The notes under the pieces: model-generated
The model's database searches: none
What the model was told of the DNA's origin: nothing
The model's input: only the letters and a program-made list of their open reading frames with translations
DNA from: Teichococcus aestuarii
Lineage (GTDB): Bacteria > Pseudomonadota > Alphaproteobacteria > Acetobacterales > Acetobacteraceae
Direction of reading: 5' to 3'
DNA length: 64,000 nucleotides
NCBI RefSeq assembly: GCF_003116135.1
Contig: NZ_PDOA01000002.1
Coordinates: 248,001-312,000, forward strand
Translations under genes and position numbers: made by a program
Part shown: in pieces, positions 18,731 to 27,146 of the stretch
Numbering within the stretch: the first letter of the stretch is position 1
How the letters are laid out: the number at the start of each line of letters is the position of its first letter

Positions 18731-18868
18731 GCGATTCCAACGAGGCTGCCTCTGCATCGTTGCCGAGCCGGGTTAGCATTCCCCTAACACAAAAATTTTT
18801 TGGCAACCCCAGCCTGCCCCGCCGGCTTCGCGTTGCCATAGCCTGACCCAGGGAGAGGAGGCCGCCGC

Positions 18869-19279
18869 ATGAGTGACACGCCGCGAGACGACGAGAGCGA
18901 GGTCGATCTGGGCGTCAGTCTGGAAACCGTCGCGACCGTGGTCGACCACATCCGCGCCGTCCAGGGCGAGGACACCAACGAGCGCGACACCGAGTACGAG
19001 GACGAGGACAAGGTCAGCGACGAGGATTTCGACGAGGGGACCCTCGCCACCTTCATCGACGAGCTGAACGAGGACGAGCAGGCGGCGCTGGTGGCCCTGG
19101 CCTGGGTCGGCCGCGGCGACTACGAGCCGGAGGAATGGGAGGAGGCGCACCGCCTCGCCAAGGAACGCGGCGCCGGCACCGACACCGCCACCTATCTGCT
19201 CAGCATGGACATGGCGGGCGACCTGATCAGCGAGGGGCTGGCCGCCTTCGGCATCGCCATCGAGGAGGTCGAGCGCTGA
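18869..19279 (+). CDS. DUF3775 domain protein
   Basis: 136 aa, preceded by GGGAGAGGAGG. The first 60 residues are strongly acidic (DEDKVSDEDFDEG). The core NELDEDEQAALVALAWVGRGDY-like part reads LNEDEQAALVALAWVGRGDYEPEEWEEAHRLAKER (about 69-104), the defining motif of DUF3775, and is followed by a helical tail. Cytoplasmic, function unknown; the family is common in alphaproteobacteria. It converges with the DUF1194 gene. Confidence 0.85.
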   Translation: MSDTPRDDESEVDLGVSLETVATVVDHIRAVQGEDTNERDTEYEDEDKVSDEDFDEGTLATFIDELNEDEQAALVALAWVGRGDYEPEEWEEAHRLAKERGAGTDTATYLLSMDMAGDLISEGLAAFGIAIEEVER

Positions 19280-19358
19280 GGCAGACGCTCCGGGCGCCCC
19301 CGGGCGCCGGGGCACCCGCGCCGTCCGGTCCGGGTGGCGCGGAGTTCCGGCGCCGCCA

Positions 19359-20090
19359 TCAGGCGTAGTTCATGACCGGCCCGCCGGCGCCGGCGATCTC
19401 GCGGATCAGCTTGCGCCGCACGGCGACGCCGAAGCTCTCGAAGCTCTCCGCCGCGACCAGGAAGGCGCCGGCGCCGCCGATGACGGATTCGGCGTAGTAC
19501 CGGTCGAGCGGGATGCTGAGGCGCCGGCCGAAGGTCGGGTTGTCGTTCATGATCGGCAGGCCGTTGATGACGATGCCCTGCGCCAACGCCGCGTCCCGCG
19601 CCGCCTCCACCGGGCCGCCGGAATTGTTCACTCCGTCGCCCGAGATGTCGATGACGCGCCGCGTGCCCTCGAACGGGGCCTCGGCCAGCATCCGCACGCT
19701 GAAGTCGATGCCGGCGGAGATCGAGGTCCAGGAGAGCGAGGCGCGCGGCGCCTCGGCCAGCATGTCGGACCAGCGGTTGGCTTCGGCCTGGCTGCCGATG
19801 CGCTGCCAGGGCAGCACCTGCCGCTGGTACTCCGCCCCCGCCCATTCGACATAGGTGACGGCGATGGCGCCCAGAATGCCGCCCTGCAGCGCCTCGACCA
19901 CCTTCGGGTCGGACATCGCGGCGCGGTAGCCTTCCCGCTGGAGCCGCGCCTCATCCTCGTCGATCGACCGCGAGACATCGACCGCCAGGACGAGGAGGAC
20001 ATCGACCGCCTCCTCCGCCCTGGCCCGTCCGGGCAGGAGCGCGGCCGCCGCCGCCAGACCACCTGCCGCCAGCAAGGAACGTCGACGCAT
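19359..20090 (-). CDS. DUF1194 family secreted protein (von Willebrand A-like)
   Basis: 243 aa. A Tat-like or Sec signal (MRRRSLLAAGGLAAAAALLPGRARA) precedes a domain with VLAVDVSRSIDEDE, an intact MIDAS metal site DxSxS-like motif, and RRVIDISGDGVNNSGG, the second VWA-type motif. The fold is DUF1194, found in Rhodobacter/Roseomonas-type genomes; ligands and partners are unknown. Probably periplasmic. Full length for the family. Confidence 0.85.
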   Translation of the reverse strand: MRRRSLLAAGGLAAAAALLPGRARAEEAVDVLLVLAVDVSRSIDEDEARLQREGYRAAMSDPKVVEALQGGILGAIAVTYVEWAGAEYQRQVLPWQRIGSQAEANRWSDMLAEAPRASLSWTSISAGIDFSVRMLAEAPFEGTRRVIDISGDGVNNSGGPVEAARDAALAQGIVINGLPIMNDNPTFGRRLSIPLDRYYAESVIGGAGAFLVAAESFESFGVAVRRKLIREIAGAGGPVMNYA

Positions 20091-20246
20091 ACCGAGCCTC
20101 CTGCCTGTCCGATGACCAGCAAAGCCGATCCAGGGGGGGAAGCTGCAACCGTTACGAGTGCAAGTCTGCGTGCGGTTCCCGGCCAGCCTGGAAAGCCGCT
20201 CCAGAATGGCAGAGGAACATTCCGACTTCGTAAAATACAGGCCAGT

Positions 20247-21041
20247 TCAGGGCAATTCCTGCAGCCGCCGCTCCACCAGGGCGCGCCAGGGCGCGTCGGC
20301 CGGGGCCTGGGCGAGCAGGGCGCGCCAGGCGCTGCGGGCATTCTCGGTGCGGCCGGCGCGCGCCTCGGCCAGGCCGGTCAGGTAGCGCAGGCGGGGCTGC
20401 TCCGGGTCGGCGGAGAGGGCGCGGGTGAGCAGGGCGGCGGCCTCCTCCAGCGCGCCGCGCTCGATCAGCAGCTCGGCCAGCTCGGCGGCCAGCGGCCCCT
20501 CGAAGCGCGCGGCCAGCGCGCGGCGCCAGGCCTCGGCGGCGGCCTCCCAGCGGCCGCGGCCGCGCTCGGCATTGCCGAGCAGGATCCAGCCCTGGCGCGC
20601 CGCCTCGCTGTCGGCCGGCACCTGCTCCAGCCGGGCGCGCAGTTGCGCCATCAGCGCGTCGTCGCGCGCCGCCGCCTCGGCCCGCTCCACATAGGGCGCG
20701 GCCGGCACCTCCGGGTTGCCGCCCCGGAGGTAGATGGCGAAGCCCAGTGCCGGCACCAGGAACAGCAGCGCCGCCAGCGCCGCGGCGCCGCGCCCGGCAC
20801 GGCCCTGGCGCTCGGCGCCCTCGCTGGCCAGCAGGCGGCGCTGCACCTCGACCGTGGCGGCGCGGTGCGCGGCCTCGTCCAGCCGCCCGGCGGCGCGCTC
20901 GCGCTCCAGCTCGGCCAGCTGGGCGCGGTAGAGGGCGAGGTCGGCCTCGCGCCGGCCGGTGAGGCGGGCGGGGCGCAGCAGCGCGAGCCCGAGCGGCGCC
21001 AGGGCGAGCGCCGCCAGCCCCAGGAACAGCAGCCAGATCAT
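20247..21041 (-). CDS. ccmI: Cytochrome c biogenesis protein CcmI
   Basis: 264 aa. CcmI (CycH) is the membrane apocytochrome chaperone that hands c-type apoproteins to the CcmF/H heme ligation complex. The N-terminal pair of hydrophobic helices is present (1-22 and about 85-110), with YRAQLAELERERAAGRLDEAAH between them. The periplasmic TPR part reads GWILLGNAERGRGRWEAAAEAWRRAL and RYLTGLAEARAGRTENARSAWRALL. It is last in the ccmCDEFGHI run and overlaps ccmH by 4 bases. Slightly shorter than the usual 300-400 aa. Confidence 0.92.
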   Translation of the reverse strand: MIWLLFLGLAALALAPLGLALLRPARLTGRREADLALYRAQLAELERERAAGRLDEAAHRAATVEVQRRLLASEGAERQGRAGRGAAALAALLFLVPALGFAIYLRGGNPEVPAAPYVERAEAAARDDALMAQLRARLEQVPADSEAARQGWILLGNAERGRGRWEAAAEAWRRALAARFEGPLAAELAELLIERGALEEAAALLTRALSADPEQPRLRYLTGLAEARAGRTENARSAWRALLAQAPADAPWRALVERRLQELP

Positions 21042-21517
21042 CGCGCGGCGTCATCCTCCAGCGCCGCCAGCCGGGCGCGTTCCTCGGGCGTCAGCGGCGC
21101 CGGCTCGGGCCACGCGCCCTGCTCCGCCCGCTGGCGGCGGCGCAGCAGCAGCAGGGCCAGGCCGCCGCCGCCCAGCGCCAGCAGCGGCATGCCCCACAGC
21201 AGCGCCGTGGCCGCCGAGAAGGGCGGCCGCAGCAGCACGAAGTCGCCGTAGCGGTCGTGTACGTAGTCCACCACCGCGCGGTCGTCCTCGCCGGCGGCGA
21301 TGCGCTCGCGCACGATGCGGCGCAGGTCGCGCGCCAGCTCCGCCTCGCTGTCCTCGATCGACTGGTTCTGGCAGACGAGGCAGCGCAGCTCCCGCCCGAT
21401 GGCACGGGCGCGCTCCTCCTGCGCCGGGTCGCGCAGCATCTCGGACGGCAGGCCGACGCCGAGGGCAGGGGCGAGGGAGGCCCATCCCAGCAAGGCGAGG
21501 GTGGCGAGGCGGCGCAT
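21038..21517 (-). CDS. ccmH: Cytochrome c-type biogenesis protein CcmH
   Basis: 159 aa. It is a thioredoxin-like, membrane-anchored reductase of apocytochrome c cysteines with the redox pair in LRCLVCQNQSIEDSEAELARDLR (about 42-65). A cleavable signal is at the N-terminus (MRRLATLALLGWASLAPALG). YVHDRYGDFVLLRPPFS precedes the C-terminal membrane helix (LLWGMPLLALGGGGLALLLL). The ATG shares a base with the stop of the dsbE gene (TGATG). Typical of the short alphaproteobacterial CcmH (CcmL) form. Confidence 0.95.
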   Translation of the reverse strand: MRRLATLALLGWASLAPALGVGLPSEMLRDPAQEERARAIGRELRCLVCQNQSIEDSEAELARDLRRIVRERIAAGEDDRAVVDYVHDRYGDFVLLRPPFSAATALLWGMPLLALGGGGLALLLLRRRQRAEQGAWPEPAPLTPEERARLAALEDDAAR

Positions 21518-22080
21518 CAGGCGTGGCGCCGCAGCAGCGGGCGGATGTCCTGCTCCAGCACCTCGGGCGTCACGGGCCCCGGCCAGCGCCAGCGGACGAT
21601 GCCCTTGCGGTCCAGCAGGTAGGTCTCCGGCACGCCATAGACGCCCCAGTCGATGGCGACGCGCCCCGGCTGGTCGGCGCCGAGGCGCTGGAAGGGGTTG
21701 CCGTGGCGGGTGAGGAACTGCGCCGCGTCGGCCGGCTTGTCCTTGTAGTTGACGCCCCAGACGGCCACGCCCTCGCGCGCCAGCCGCATCAGCTGCGGGT
21801 GCTCGATGATGCAGGGCACGCACCAGCTGGCCCAGAAATTCACCAGTATCGGCGCCGGCAGGTCGCGCAGCTCGGCATCGGTGAAGCCGGGCAGGCCGGT
21901 GGCCTCCAGCGGCGGCAGGGCGAAGGGCGGGGCGGCGCGGCCCACCAGCACGGAGGGCACGCCGCGCGGGTCGTAGCTGCCCGTGCCCAGGCCGCGCAGC
22001 ATGGCGTAGAAGCCGGCGCCGCCGGCCACGGCGATGCCGAGCGGGGCCAGCATCAGCATGCGGCGGGAGGTCAGGGGCAT
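21517..22080 (-). CDS. ccmG: Thiol:disulfide interchange protein CcmG/DsbE
   Basis: 187 aa. It is a periplasmic, membrane-tethered thioredoxin that keeps the apocytochrome CXXCH cysteines or CcmH reduced. The active site is FWASWCVPCIIEHPQL, with the N-terminal helix LMLAPLGIAVAGGAGFYAML. GVNYKDKPADAAQFL and GVYGVPETYLLDRKG (cis-Pro loop) are CcmG-specific. It sits 31 bases after ccmF and overlaps ccmH by one base. Confidence 0.95.
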   Translation of the reverse strand: MPLTSRRMLMLAPLGIAVAGGAGFYAMLRGLGTGSYDPRGVPSVLVGRAAPPFALPPLEATGLPGFTDAELRDLPAPILVNFWASWCVPCIIEHPQLMRLAREGVAVWGVNYKDKPADAAQFLTRHGNPFQRLGADQPGRVAIDWGVYGVPETYLLDRKGIVRWRWPGPVTPEVLEQDIRPLLRRHA

Positions 22081-22111
22081 GGGCAGGCTCCGGTCATGGG
22101 GTGTCGGCGGG

Positions 22112-24073
22112 TCAGGCCCGCGCCGCCGCGCCGGCGCGGGGCGCCGGGGCCGCCACCCGGATGCGCCGGTCGCTGAGGGAGATGCCGCCGCCCAGCGCCA
22201 TGATCACGGCGCCCAGCCAGATCCAGGGCGCGAGCGGGTTGTGGTGGATGCGCAGCACGGCGGTGCCGCCCTCCTCCTCGCCCATCACCGCATAGAGGTC
22301 GGAGAGCCAGGTGGTGTGGATGGCGGCCTCGGTGGTGTTCATCCGGCCGACGGGGAAGAAGCGCCGCTCCGGCGTCAGCACCGTGACGGGGGCGCCGCCG
22401 CGCGTGACGGTGACGGTGGCGCGGCGGGCGGTCCAGTTGGGGCCGATCACGTCCTCCACCCGGTCCAGCCGCCACTCATAGCCGGCATGGGCGAGGCTGG
22501 CGCCGGGGCGCAGCGCGGCGAGGCGGTCGGTCGCCAGCCCCATGCCGGCCATGCCGAGGATGGAGATGCCGAGTCCGGCATGGGCGATGGCGGCGCCCCA
22601 GGCGGCGCGCGGCAGGCCACGCGCCCGGCTCCAGGCTGCGGCGGGGCGGCGGAACAGGGCGATGCGGTCGGAAATGTCGGCCAGGGCGCCGGCCACCAGC
22701 CAGGCGGCGGCGGCGAAGCCCAGCGCCGGGCCGATGCGCACGCCCGCATAGGCGAAGCACAGCGCCACGGCCAGCGCCGCCAGCAGCGCCGCCCACCACA
22801 GGCGTTGCAGCACCGGCCAGAGCTGCGCCCGCTTCCAGGGCATCAGCGGCCCGGCGGCCATGGCCAGCACCAGCGGCACGGCCAGCGGCAGGATGGCGGT
22901 GTTGAAGAAGGGCGGGCCCACCGAGATCTTCTGGCCCAGCAGCAGGTCGGCGAACATCGGCCAGAGGGTGCCGGTGAGCACCACGGCGGCCATGGAGCAG
23001 AGCAGCAGGTTGTTCAGCACCAGCCCGCCCTCGCGCGAGAGCGGCTGGAACAGCCCGGCCGGGGCCATGCTGGGCGCCCGCCAGGCGAACAGCGCGAAGC
23101 CCCCCGCCACGTAGAACACCAGCAGGCCGAGGATGAAGACGCCACGCTCCGGGTCGTTGGCGAAGGCGTGGACGGAGTTCAGCACGCCCGAGCGCACCAG
23201 GAAGGTGCCGAGCAGCGAGAAGCCGAAGGCCAGCAGCGCCAGCAGCACCGACCAGACCTTCAGCGCCTCCCGCTTCTCGACCACGATGGCGGAATGCAGC
23301 AGCGCCGTTCCCGCCAGCCAGGGCAGGAGGGAAGCGTTCTCCACCGGGTCCCAGAACCACCAGCCGCCCCAGCCCAGCTCGTAATAGGCCCACCAGGAGC
23401 CGAGCGCGATGCCAAGTGTCAGGAAGGACCAGGCCGCCAGCGCCCAGGGACGCACCCAGCGGCCCCAGGCGGCATCCACCCGCCCCTCCAGCAGGGCGGC
23501 GACGGCGAAGGCGAAGGTGACGGCGTAGCCGACATAGCCGAGGTAGAGCAGCGGCGGGTGGAAGGCGAGGCCGGGGTCCTGCAGCACCGGGTTCAGCCCC
23601 TGGCCGTCCGGCGGCGGCGGCCAGACACGGCCGAAGGGGTTGGAGGTGATCAGCACGAAGGCCAGGAAGCCCACCGCCACCAGCCCCAGCACGCCGAGCA
23701 CGCGGGCGCGCAGCGCCGAGGGCAGCTCCCGCCCGAAGCCGGCCACCGCGCCGCCGCACAGCGCCAGGATCAGCACCCAGAGCAGCATCGAGCCCTCGTG
23801 GTTCCCCCAGGCGCCGGAGAGCTTGTAGAGCATCGGCTTGGCCGAGTGGCTGTTCTGCACCACGTTGATGACGCTGGTGTCGTTCACCGCGAAGGCCCAG
23901 AGCAGCGCGCCGAAGGCGGCGGCGCAGGCCAGCAGGTGGCCGCCCGCCAGCGGCCCGGCGGCGGCCATCAGCCGGGCATCGCCACGGGCGGCGCCGAGCA
24001 GCGGCACGAAGCTCTGCGCCAGGGCGAGCGCCAGCGCCAGCGCCAGGGCGAAGTGCCCGAGTTCCGCGATCAT
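22112..24073 (-). CDS. ccmF: Heme lyase subunit CcmF
   Basis: 653 aa from the ATG at 24073 (MIAELGHFALALALALALA), overlapping ccmE by 4 bases. CcmF is the multi-helix membrane protein that attaches heme to apocytochrome c. The WWD heme-handling motif is WGGWWFWDPVENASLLPWL, preceded by the strongly conserved LSGAWGNHEGSMLLWVLIL. About 15 helices are evident, and the periplasmic C-terminal part carries NTTEAAIHTTWLSDLYAVMGE. Full length. Confidence 0.97.
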   Translation of the reverse strand: MIAELGHFALALALALALAQSFVPLLGAARGDARLMAAAGPLAGGHLLACAAAFGALLWAFAVNDTSVINVVQNSHSAKPMLYKLSGAWGNHEGSMLLWVLILALCGGAVAGFGRELPSALRARVLGVLGLVAVGFLAFVLITSNPFGRVWPPPPDGQGLNPVLQDPGLAFHPPLLYLGYVGYAVTFAFAVAALLEGRVDAAWGRWVRPWALAAWSFLTLGIALGSWWAYYELGWGGWWFWDPVENASLLPWLAGTALLHSAIVVEKREALKVWSVLLALLAFGFSLLGTFLVRSGVLNSVHAFANDPERGVFILGLLVFYVAGGFALFAWRAPSMAPAGLFQPLSREGGLVLNNLLLCSMAAVVLTGTLWPMFADLLLGQKISVGPPFFNTAILPLAVPLVLAMAAGPLMPWKRAQLWPVLQRLWWAALLAALAVALCFAYAGVRIGPALGFAAAAWLVAGALADISDRIALFRRPAAAWSRARGLPRAAWGAAIAHAGLGISILGMAGMGLATDRLAALRPGASLAHAGYEWRLDRVEDVIGPNWTARRATVTVTRGGAPVTVLTPERRFFPVGRMNTTEAAIHTTWLSDLYAVMGEEEGGTAVLRIHHNPLAPWIWLGAVIMALGGGISLSDRRIRVAAPAPRAGAAARA

Positions 24074-24594
24074 CCGCCGTTGCGCTCCTGCGCCGCAGCC
24101 GGCGAGAGGGTGTTCCAGGAGGCCGCCGGCGGCGCGGCGCCCTGGGCCGGGTCCCAGTGGCCGCTGCGCTTCAGCGCGTCGGCCACCTCGGGGGGCATGT
24201 AGGTCTCGTCGTGGCGGGCCAGCACCTCGCTGGCGCGGAACAGCCCGTCCGCCCCCAGCTTGCCGAGGGTGACGACGCCCTGCCCCTCGCGGAACAGATC
24301 CGGCAGCACGCCGACATAGGAGACGGGGATGGTCGCCGGCCCGTCGGTGACGCGGAAGCGCGCCTCGGTGCGGCCATCGGCGGCCTGGGCGCGCTGCAGG
24401 CTGCCGGCCTCGACCAGCCCGCCCAGGCGGAAGGCGCGCTCCGGCCCGGGGTTCTTGCTGGCGATGTCGCTCGGCGCCAGGAAGAAGACGAGGTTGTCCT
24501 GGAAGGCGGTGAGGGTGAGCGCCGTGGCCGAGCCGAGGCCGAGCCCCGCCAGCACCACGATCCACATCCGGCGCCGCTTGCGCGACGATTTCAT
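24070..24594 (-). CDS. ccmE: Cytochrome c maturation heme chaperone CcmE
   Basis: 174 aa from the ATG at 24594 (MKSSRKRRRMWIVVL); the upstream extension of the frame belongs to ccmD in another frame. CcmE holds heme covalently in the periplasm and passes it to CcmF. The heme-binding histidine is in VLARHDETYMPPEVADAL (family motif HDExYxPxE). One N-terminal membrane helix (VVLAGLGLGSATALTLTAF) and the OB-fold segment FRLGGLVEAGSL are visible. Confidence 0.95.
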   Translation of the reverse strand: MKSSRKRRRMWIVVLAGLGLGSATALTLTAFQDNLVFFLAPSDIASKNPGPERAFRLGGLVEAGSLQRAQAADGRTEARFRVTDGPATIPVSYVGVLPDLFREGQGVVTLGKLGADGLFRASEVLARHDETYMPPEVADALKRSGHWDPAQGAAPPAASWNTLSPAAAQERNGG

Positions 24595-24737
24595 GCCCGC
24601 CTCCTCTCGCGCGGATCCAGCCGGGCCAGATGCCGCTTCGCCGCCGCGTGCCGCCACGCGGCCAGGACCGCCATGCCCCCGAAGCCCAACGCCGCCAGCC
24701 CCCAGGAGATGGCCACATGCCACCAATGCTGCGTCAT
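24591..24737 (-). CDS. ccmD: Heme exporter protein CcmD
   Basis: 48 aa, starting MTQHWWHVAISWGLAALGFG at the ATG ending at 24737, and overlapping ccmE by ATGA. CcmD is a tiny one-helix protein that binds the CcmC-CcmE complex and helps release holo-CcmE. The pattern of a Trp/His N-terminus, one helix and a very basic tail (RHAAAKRHLARLDPRERRRA) is typical. Its place between ccmC and ccmE is decisive. It is shorter than 60 codons and easily overlooked. Confidence 0.88.
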   Translation of the reverse strand: MTQHWWHVAISWGLAALGFGGMAVLAAWRHAAAKRHLARLDPRERRRA

Positions 24738-24771
24738 GCCGCCCTTCTGTCAGGTTTTTCCATGACTTGCA

Positions 24772-25620
24772 TCAAGCCTGGAGGTCCGCCGCCGGGCCGG
24801 CCGCGGGCCGCTGCGTGTCATGTCGCCGTGCCTGGGCCAGTTGCAACTGCCGCACCCGCCGCTCCATCACCGCCGCCCGCGTGCGCGCCAGCACCAGCGC
24901 CGCGAAGGCCAGCCCGAACCCCGCCGCGCAGGTGAGCAGCGGGTAGAGGATATCGACATGCAGCCCCGGCGCCGCCGCCCGCGTGACGGAGGCCGACTGG
25001 TGCAGCGTGTTGAACCAGTCCACGCTCCACTTGATGACCGGCAGGTTCACCGCCCCCACCAGGGCGAGGATGGCGCCGGCCCGCGCGCCGCGCTCCTCCT
25101 CGTCGAAGGCGCGGACCAGGGCGGCGTGGCCCATCCAGAGGAAGAACAGCACCAGCACGGAGGTCATCCGCGCGTCCCAGGCCCACCAGGTGCCCCACAT
25201 CGGCCGGCCCCACAGGCTGCCGGTGGCGAGGCAGAGCGCCGTGACCATGGCCCCCACGGGCGAGAGCTCCCGCGCCGCGAGGTCGGCCAGCGGGTGGCGC
25301 CAGATCAGCGACATCAGCGAGGCGATGGCGAGGCCGAGATAGCCGCCCATCGCCAGCCAGGCCATCGGGACATGGACGTACATGATCCGCACCGTCTCGC
25401 CCTGCTGCCAGTCGGGCGGCGAGAAGAGCAGCGCCCAGGCGGCGCCGATCCCCAGCACCAGCACGGCGGCGCCCCACAGCCAGGGCAGCGCGCGGTCCGT
25501 CAGCCGCAGGAAGCGGCCGGGATTGGCGAAGCGGTGCAGCCCGCCGCCCGGCTGCGGGGTGCCGGGCTGGGGCGTGGCGGAGAGGGGCCGGGGGGCCGGA
25601 TGGGGCGCGGGGGTGCTCAC
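24772..25620 (-). CDS. ccmC: Heme exporter protein CcmC
   Basis: 282 aa from a GTG at 25620; there is no ATG before the core. CcmC loads heme onto CcmE at the outer face of the inner membrane. The WWD motif is GRPMWGTWWAWDARMTS, with six helices and conserved histidines in MYVHVPMAWLAMGGY and the SVDWFNTLHQSASVTR segment. LHRFANPGRFLRLTDRALPWL is where most CcmC proteins begin; here a Pro-rich 35-residue extension comes first, so the true start may be later at a non-standard codon. First of the ccm run. No ccmA or ccmB lies beside it. Confidence 0.93.
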   Translation of the reverse strand: MSTPAPHPAPRPLSATPQPGTPQPGGGLHRFANPGRFLRLTDRALPWLWGAAVLVLGIGAAWALLFSPPDWQQGETVRIMYVHVPMAWLAMGGYLGLAIASLMSLIWRHPLADLAARELSPVGAMVTALCLATGSLWGRPMWGTWWAWDARMTSVLVLFFLWMGHAALVRAFDEEERGARAGAILALVGAVNLPVIKWSVDWFNTLHQSASVTRAAAPGLHVDILYPLLTCAAGFGLAFAALVLARTRAAVMERRVRQLQLAQARRHDTQRPAAGPAADLQA

Positions 25621-25730
25621 GCGGCGCAAACTAGGCGCTGGCGGCGCCGGATTGAAGCCATCGCCGCACGCGGTTACGTCATGCAACAGCGGCGGCTGGC
25701 GCCGCGCCCCTTTCGAGAGGACGTTCCACC

Positions 25731-26024
25731 ATGCTGTTCGCCATCGTCGCCGAGGACAAGCCCGGCGCCCTGGAGCTGCGCCTGGCCACCCGCCCCACCC
25801 ACCTGGAGTACCTGGACAGCCAGGTGGAGAAGCTGGTGCAGGCCGGCCCGGTGCTGGACGCCGAGGGCAAGCCCTGCGGCAGCGTGCTGATCGTCGAGGC
25901 GGAGGACCAGGCGGCGGCCGAGGCCTTCGCGGCGGCCGACCCCTATGCCCAGGCCGGGCTGTTCGCCCGCACCACCATCCGCCCCTTCCGGCAGGTCTAT
26001 GCCGGCGGCCAGCGCCTTGGCTGA
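25731..26024 (+). CDS. YciI family protein
   Basis: 97 aa, full length for the family. The ferredoxin-like fold of YCII domains is recognised from MLFAIVAEDKPGALELRLATRPTHLEYL, with the His-Asp type pair (His25 and a downstream Asp), and from GSVLIVEAEDQAAAEAFAAADPYAQAGLF. Biochemical roles vary (dehydrochlorinase-like, muconolactone isomerase-like) and none can be given here. The stop lies 26 bases inside the following EVE gene. Divergent from ccmC. Confidence 0.88.
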   Translation: MLFAIVAEDKPGALELRLATRPTHLEYLDSQVEKLVQAGPVLDAEGKPCGSVLIVEAEDQAAAEAFAAADPYAQAGLFARTTIRPFRQVYAGGQRLG

Positions 26025-26454
26025 AAGGCGCTTCTGGCTGGTCAAGAGCGAGCCGGACGCCTTCTCCTGGCAGCAGCAGGTGGCGAACGGCACGGAACCC
26101 TGGACCGGCGTGCGCAACGCCCAGGCCGCCAGCTTCCTGCGCGCCATGCGCCGGGGCGACCGGGCCTTCTTCTACCACTCCAATGTGGGGAAGGAGATCG
26201 TCGGCGTGGTCGAGGTGGCGCGGGAAGCCTATCCCGACCCCACCGAGGCCGTGCCGGAGGGCCGTGCCCCGCGCTGGGTCTGCACCGACATGCGCGCGGT
26301 GGGGCCGATGCCCCGCCCCGTGCCGCTGTCGGCGATCAAGGCCGAGCCGGCGCTGGCCGAGATCGGGCTGATCCGCCAGTCCCGCCTCTCGGTGATGCCG
26401 ATCTCGCCGGAACACTGGGCGCTGCTGTGCCGCATGGGGGGCTGGGAGGGCTGA
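25999..26454 (+). CDS. EVE domain-containing protein
   Basis: 151 aa from the ATG at 25999, overlapping the YciI gene by 26 bases. The PUA-like EVE fold is shown by FWLVKSEPDAFSW, WTGVRNAQAASFLRAMRRGDRAFFYHSN, GVVEVAREAYPDPTE and RLSVMPISPEHWALLCRMGG. EVE proteins bind modified bases in DNA or RNA. This stand-alone YciI-EVE pair is a widespread housekeeping arrangement in alphaproteobacteria rather than a defence island. No nuclease is fused. Confidence 0.9.
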   Translation: MPAASALAERRFWLVKSEPDAFSWQQQVANGTEPWTGVRNAQAASFLRAMRRGDRAFFYHSNVGKEIVGVVEVAREAYPDPTEAVPEGRAPRWVCTDMRAVGPMPRPVPLSAIKAEPALAEIGLIRQSRLSVMPISPEHWALLCRMGGWEG

Positions 26455-26498
26455 GGCCCTCCCGGCTTTCTCTGGACTGCTTCCTCTGGGTTGTTCCC

Positions 26499-26993
26499 TC
26501 AGGGCCGCGCGCGCTGCGGGTCGTTGAACCAGGGTGTGCGGCCGCGCGGCGGCGGGGGTTGCGGGCGCTCCGGCTCGGCGGGCGTCCAGAGCGGCGGCGC
26601 CGGGTCGATATAGACATGCACATTGGGCTGGCCGTAGCCGTTGGATTGGCCGTAGCCACTCCCGTAGGGCGGCTGCGGCGGGTAGGGCTGCGGCAGGGGG
26701 CGGTAGACCGGCGGCGGCGCCGGCTGGCGGTTGCGGAAATCCCGCTCGATGTCGTCCCGCCCCAGGTAGCGGCCCTCGGCATCGTAGTGGCGCATCACGC
26801 CGCCGCCGGCGGAGCGTTCCGAGCGCCCCTCGTAGCGGCCCCAGGGATCGTAGTGGCGCAGCGTGCCGCCCTGCTGCTCCGTCCGGCCGTTGTAGCGGCC
26901 CCAGGGGTCCAGATCCGGCCGCGTCTGCGCCGCGGCGGTGCCGGCCAGCAGCAGCCAAACCCCGATCGCCATCCAGGCTCCGTGCTGTCGCAT
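26499..26993 (-). CDS. Secreted Tyr/Gly/Pro-rich repeat protein
   Basis: 164 aa. A Sec signal (WMAIGVWLLLAGTAAAQ) is cleaved near residue 23. The mature part has three imperfect repeats: DPWGRYNGRTEQQGGTLRHY, DPWGRYEGRSERSAGGGVMRHY and DAEGRYLGRDD, each about 20-22 residues with the core (W/E)GRYxGR. A Pro/Tyr-rich tail (PPPVYRPLPQPYPPQPPYGSGYG) follows. The repeat looks like a surface or cell-wall binding beta element, but no named family is certain. Divergent from the Rieske gene. Confidence 0.65.
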   Translation of the reverse strand: MRQHGAWMAIGVWLLLAGTAAAQTRPDLDPWGRYNGRTEQQGGTLRHYDPWGRYEGRSERSAGGGVMRHYDAEGRYLGRDDIERDFRNRQPAPPPVYRPLPQPYPPQPPYGSGYGQSNGYGQPNVHVYIDPAPPLWTPAEPERPQPPPPRGRTPWFNDPQRARP

Positions 26994-27146
26994 TGGCGGC
27001 CTTTCCTTTCCGTGGCGTTATCGTCGGGGCCAAAGATTACCAGACCATGAAGGGCAGGGGGCGCTTGCCTTGCCCGCCGCGCCGCGCGATCCCTGGCCCT
27101 GCCCCCACACCGTGCCGGAGACCTCACCCCCGATGACCGATGCCCC

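Noticed and set aside
24595-24726. N-terminal extension of CcmE
   Set aside because: This stretch is coding in another frame for CcmD; CcmE begins at the ATG at 24594 that overlaps the ccmD stop.
26011-26454. EVE gene as part of a defence island
   Set aside because: No restriction, toxin-antitoxin, nuclease or mobile genes are nearby; the YciI-EVE pair is ordinary in alphaproteobacteria.
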